A stretch of DNA of 8,809 nt from Candidatus Poribacteria bacterium (GTDB taxonomy: Bacteria > Poribacteria > WGA-4E > WGA-3G), in contig VYFM01000609.1 of assembly GCA_009842375.1 (NCBI GenBank), positions 1 through 8,809 of the forward strand, read 5' to 3'. Below the pieces are notes generated by a model. It was not told the DNA's origin, did no database searches, and worked only from the letters and a program-made list of their open reading frames with translations. The position numbers and the translations under genes are program-made. Below, piece by piece: positions 5,961 to 8,809 of this stretch (positions are counted from its first letter, which is position 1; every line of letters begins with the position of its first letter).

Positions 5961-6560
5961 ATGGCAATAAGTGCAGTTCAAACATACCTAAGTCCAGAAG
6001 AATATATAACATTAGAACGAAAAGCAATACCAGACGCAAATACAGTCCGAAGCGAATACGTCAACGGGTCAATTATCACTATGTCAGGGGCAAGTTTTTC
6101 ACACAATCTGATTACAAGTAATGTCTCCGGCGAACTCCGCACTCGCTTAAAAGGATCTGGATGTGCAGTTTTCGCTAACGACATGCGTATTAGTATTCCA
6201 TCAATAAATTCCTATTTTTACCCTGATGTTGGTGTCGTTTGTGATGAACCACAATTTGTGGATGATGTTTTTGACACGCTCCTCAACCCTATTGTTCTCG
6301 TAGAGGTGCTATCTCCCAGTACTGAGGCTTATGATAGAGGGAAAAAATTCTCGCATTACCGTCAACTGGAATCCTTGAAAGAATACATCATTGTTTCACA
6401 AGACAAGGTATATATTGAACGGTATCTACGTAAACCAGATGAGTGGAGTTATACCTCCTTCCATGAACTTGATGATGTTCTTTCGCTTACCTCTATTCAG
6501 TGTGAATTACCACTGCAGGAAATATATGAACGTGTTACATTTCCTGAAAATAAAGATTAA
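5961..6560 (+). CDS. Uma2-family PD-(D/E)XK nuclease-fold protein
   Basis: This 199-residue protein belongs to the Uma2 (DUF820) family, a restriction-endonuclease-like fold of unproven role that is often present in many copies per genome. The typical order is visible: an opening helix around LSPEEYITLE (10-19), EYVNGSIITMSG (32-43), a His after it (H48), YPDVGVV (87-93) with P88-D89, VLVEVLSPSTEAYDRGKK (112-129) with candidate catalytic E115 and K129, HYR (132-134) and EYIIVSQ (141-147). All expected residues are present, so it is probably active. Start: an ATG at 5949 is in frame, but its second codon overlaps the GGAG (5951-5954) that sits 6 nt before ATG 5961, and family members begin close to the latter. 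It has its own promoter, and no toxin, methylase or transposase gene lies beside it. A solitary nuclease or repair role is possible, but I cannot assign a function. Confidence 0.93.
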   Translation: MAISAVQTYLSPEEYITLERKAIPDANTVRSEYVNGSIITMSGASFSHNLITSNVSGELRTRLKGSGCAVFANDMRISIPSINSYFYPDVGVVCDEPQFVDDVFDTLLNPIVLVEVLSPSTEAYDRGKKFSHYRQLESLKEYIIVSQDKVYIERYLRKPDEWSYTSFHELDDVLSLTSIQCELPLQEIYERVTFPENKD

Positions 6561-6564
6561 CATT

Positions 6565-8809
6565 ATGAAAAATATAATCAGGAATACGTTCTTATTTCTA
6601 TTTCTTTTTAGCGTCACATGCATAGGAAGTGCAGATGAAAATGCACTGAAAAATCCAGACGGAACTTGGAAATGGACGAACAGACTAATCAATGAAACCA
6701 GTCCTTATCTGCTACTACACGCACATAACCCTGTAGAATGGTATCCATGGGGTGATGAAGCATTGGAACGTGCCAAGAAAGAGAACAAGATAATTTTTCT
6801 ATCTGTAGGTTATTCTACGTGCTATTGGTGTCATGTGATGGAACGTGAAGTATTTTCAAACCCCGAGATTGCAGCCGAAATGAATAAGAATTTTATCAAC
6901 ATCAAAATTGATCGGGAAGAACGTCCGGACCTTGACGAAATCTATATGACTGCAACACAGATATTGATACAACGTGGCGGGTGGCCCAACTCCGTATTCC
7001 TTACCCCTGATATGAAACCTTTCTTTGCTGGCACATATTTTCCTCCTACAGATATGCCGAACAGACCCGGTTTTCCTACAATCCTGTTTGCAGTACATGA
7101 GGCTTGGACGACCCGTGAAGCAGAAGTAATTGAAACAGCAAACAATATCACCAATATCATTGAGATGGTAACCAACAAAGCGTTCACATCTCTTGCTACA
7201 ACAGAAATAAAGCATTCACTAATTGCTGATGGTGTCGCGCATTTGAAAAAGACCTATAGTCAAGACTATGGTGGTTTTGGTGCTGCACCCAAATTTCCAA
7301 GCCCTGCAAATCTGGAGTTTCTGCTTAGGGAATATAAACACACATCCGACGAATCGCTTCTAAAGATGGTTACACACACCTTGGATATGATGGCTTATGG
7401 TGGAATGTATGACCAGATAGGTGGTGGATTCCATAGATATTCAGTCGATGAAAAGTGGCTTGTTCCTCACTTTGAGAAGATGCTGTACGACAATGCACAA
7501 TTGGCGAAGATATATCTGCAAACGTATCAGATTACAGAAAAGCCGCAATATCGTCGTGTTGCTGAGGAGATATTCAGTTTCGTTGCACGAGAAATGACAT
7601 CATCCGAAGGTGGTTTCTATGCTGCATTAGATGCCGAAACTGACGCTGAAGAGGGAAAATATTACGTCTGGACAGAGGATGAAATAAAGAATTCTCTATC
7701 AAAAGAAGACGTTGAACAGTTTCTATCTGTATACGGAGTGGATAAAGGACCGAACTTTGAGGGAAAGAATGTTTTGTTTGTTCCAAATGGCTCAGAATCA
7801 GAAGCATTATTACCATCACTTAAATCTTTAAGAGAAACACTTTTGACTGCACGTTCAAAACGTGAGTATCCACTACTTGATACTAAAATTATAGTAAGTT
7901 GGAACGGATTGATGATAGATGCACTTGCCTATGGATACGAGGTATTAGGTGATGAAAAATATCTGACTGCAGCGTCAAATGCAGCTCAGTTTATTCTTGA
8001 TACCTTAACAAAGAAGAATGGAGAATTGTGGCATACATATACTGCCGGTGTTGCGAGCTATGATGGGTATCTTGATGATTACGCCTTTTTTGTGCATGGT
8101 CTACTCGGATTATACAGTGCGACTGGTGAGGGACGTTGGTTGGAATCAGCGAAGACCCTAACTGATAAGATGATTAAACTGTTCTGGGACAGCAAAAATG
8201 GAGCGTTCTATTATACAAAAGAAGATGCAAAACAGTTGATTGTTCGCACGAAAAAACCTCACGATTCTGCAGTTCCTTCAGGCAATGCTGTGGCAGTTAA
8301 TAATCTCTTATTGCTTGGTCCAAGTTATAGAGATTATGTTGAGAAGACATTGCGCAGCTTTGTGCGATCTATGGAAGAATCCCCGTCATCTTTCATGTAT
8401 ATGCTCTTAGCATTGAATGGTTACATCAATTTAGACGAGAAGACTGATGCTTCAACAGCAAAAGGCAAGTCAGAACTTGACGTATCCATCCTACCAGACT
8501 CACCTCCCGGAGAAATTGGTGTTGAAGATTCAACACAGGCACTTGTAACTGCAAGTGCTAAAATCAGTAAGCCAATAAAAGATAATCAGATTGAGGCGGA
8601 GGTGCAGGTAAAGATAGCAACTGGTTGGCATATCAATGCAAATCCAGCGGGGCAAGATAATCTAATACCAACGACTATTGCGGTTGCAGAAGACGCACCA
8701 GTTGAGGTTTCAGAAGTTAAGTATCCAAAGGGTAAATCCATGCATTTTGAGTTTAGTTCTGAACCTGTAAACGTATACGAAAAGACGTTTACAATTCCTA
8801 TAAAACTCA
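6565..8809 (+). CDS. Exported DUF255 thioredoxin/six-hairpin protein with DsbD-N-like C-terminus (3' partial)
   Basis: The reading frame is open from ATG 6565 to the window edge (748 complete codons, no stop). An N-terminal signal (hydrophobic 9-18, likely cleavage after GSA at residue 23) sends it to the periplasm. The DUF255 thioredoxin-like domain (about 38-200) has NETSPYLLLHAHNPVEW, the redox motif CYWC (86-89) followed by HVM, DREERPD and GGWPNSVFLTP. The six-hairpin region (about 210-620) has GGGFHRYSVD, VPHFEKMLYDNAQL, DAETDAEEGKYYVW (356-369), SWNGLMIDA (445-453) and PSGNA (571-575). This is the YyaL/SPATA20 architecture. After a polar linker, residues 658-748 resemble the N-terminal domain of DsbD (TGWHINANP near 686, LIPTTI). 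The second residue of the redox motif is Tyr where most relatives have His. No strong ribosome site is seen; the start is 4 nt after the Uma2 stop, so coupling is possible. A role in periplasmic thiol-disulfide chemistry is inferred. Confidence 0.94.
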   Translation, partial: MKNIIRNTFLFLFLFSVTCIGSADENALKNPDGTWKWTNRLINETSPYLLLHAHNPVEWYPWGDEALERAKKENKIIFLSVGYSTCYWCHVMEREVFSNPEIAAEMNKNFINIKIDREERPDLDEIYMTATQILIQRGGWPNSVFLTPDMKPFFAGTYFPPTDMPNRPGFPTILFAVHEAWTTREAEVIETANNITNIIEMVTNKAFTSLATTEIKHSLIADGVAHLKKTYSQDYGGFGAAPKFPSPANLEFLLREYKHTSDESLLKMVTHTLDMMAYGGMYDQIGGGFHRYSVDEKWLVPHFEKMLYDNAQLAKIYLQTYQITEKPQYRRVAEEIFSFVAREMTSSEGGFYAALDAETDAEEGKYYVWTEDEIKNSLSKEDVEQFLSVYGVDKGPNFEGKNVLFVPNGSESEALLPSLKSLRETLLTARSKREYPLLDTKIIVSWNGLMIDALAYGYEVLGDEKYLTAASNAAQFILDTLTKKNGELWHTYTAGVASYDGYLDDYAFFVHGLLGLYSATGEGRWLESAKTLTDKMIKLFWDSKNGAFYYTKEDAKQLIVRTKKPHDSAVPSGNAVAVNNLLLLGPSYRDYVEKTLRSFVRSMEESPSSFMYMLLALNGYINLDEKTDASTAKGKSELDVSILPDSPPGEIGVEDSTQALVTASAKISKPIKDNQIEAEVQVKIATGWHINANPAGQDNLIPTTIAVAEDAPVEVSEVKYPKGKSMHFEFSSEPVNVYEKTFTIPIKL

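Noticed and set aside
5900..6121. 73-residue open frame overlapping the Uma2 start
   Set aside because: It begins inside the promoter and runs out of frame through the clearly coding Uma2 gene; low-complexity Lys/Arg-rich translation without family features.
6856..7215. 119-residue antisense open frame inside the thioredoxin gene
   Set aside because: It is a Cys-rich shadow of the conserved DUF255 coding strand with no ribosome site or recognisable domain; other antisense frames in the window were dismissed for the same reason.
1..8809. CRISPR array, tRNA, rRNA, insertion sequence or attachment site
   Set aside because: No regularly spaced repeats, cloverleaf, rRNA-like stretches, transposase or terminal repeats were seen on either strand.

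Overview
The window looks like a metal-homeostasis locus from a Gram-negative-type bacterium with moderate to low GC. All eight genes lie on the + strand. The substrate-binding protein is a lipoprotein with Asp at +2, and the last protein is exported and carries a DsbD-type periplasmic domain; both fit a cell with a periplasm. A Uma2-family nuclease of the kind that is multicopy in Cyanobacteria and in candidate phyla such as Poribacteria, next to a DUF255 thioredoxin protein, makes a marine or candidate-phylum lineage (possibly Poribacteria) my best guess. No rRNA or other marker gene is present, so that assignment is inference only.

Bases 1-186 form a compact control region. A perfect consensus sigma70-type promoter (TTGACA, 17 bp, TATAAT) is overlapped at its -10 end and start site by a DtxR-box-like sequence. 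An untranslated leader of about 128 nt follows, with two further dyads. Bases 187-5854 then hold a probable operon: a DtxR/MntR-family metalloregulator, a ferritin-like/VIT1 fusion (MbfA-like) iron/manganese protein, and a complete Tro/Mnt/Znu-type ABC importer (lipoprotein receptor, ATPase, two membrane permeases). The second permease has an extra C-terminal winged-helix-like domain. Junctions are very tight (0-5 nt) except after the regulator, where a perfect GC-rich hairpin covers the stop codon, and before the first permease, where the gap is 58 nt.

Bases 5855-5960 are intergenic and carry a second perfect TTGACA-17-TATAAT promoter. It drives a Uma2-family PD-(D/E)XK protein and, 4 nt after that gene's stop, a large exported DUF255 thioredoxin/six-hairpin protein whose C-terminus runs into a DsbD N-terminal-like domain and leaves the window unfinished.

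Working model: the regulator senses Mn2+ (or Fe2+) and represses the whole operon through the operator on its own promoter. The importer brings the metal in, and the ferritin-like/VIT1 protein handles or exports excess. Putting import and probable export under one promoter is the main biological puzzle here. The hairpin between the regulator and the rest of the operon, and the structured leader, are candidates for uncoupling their expression.
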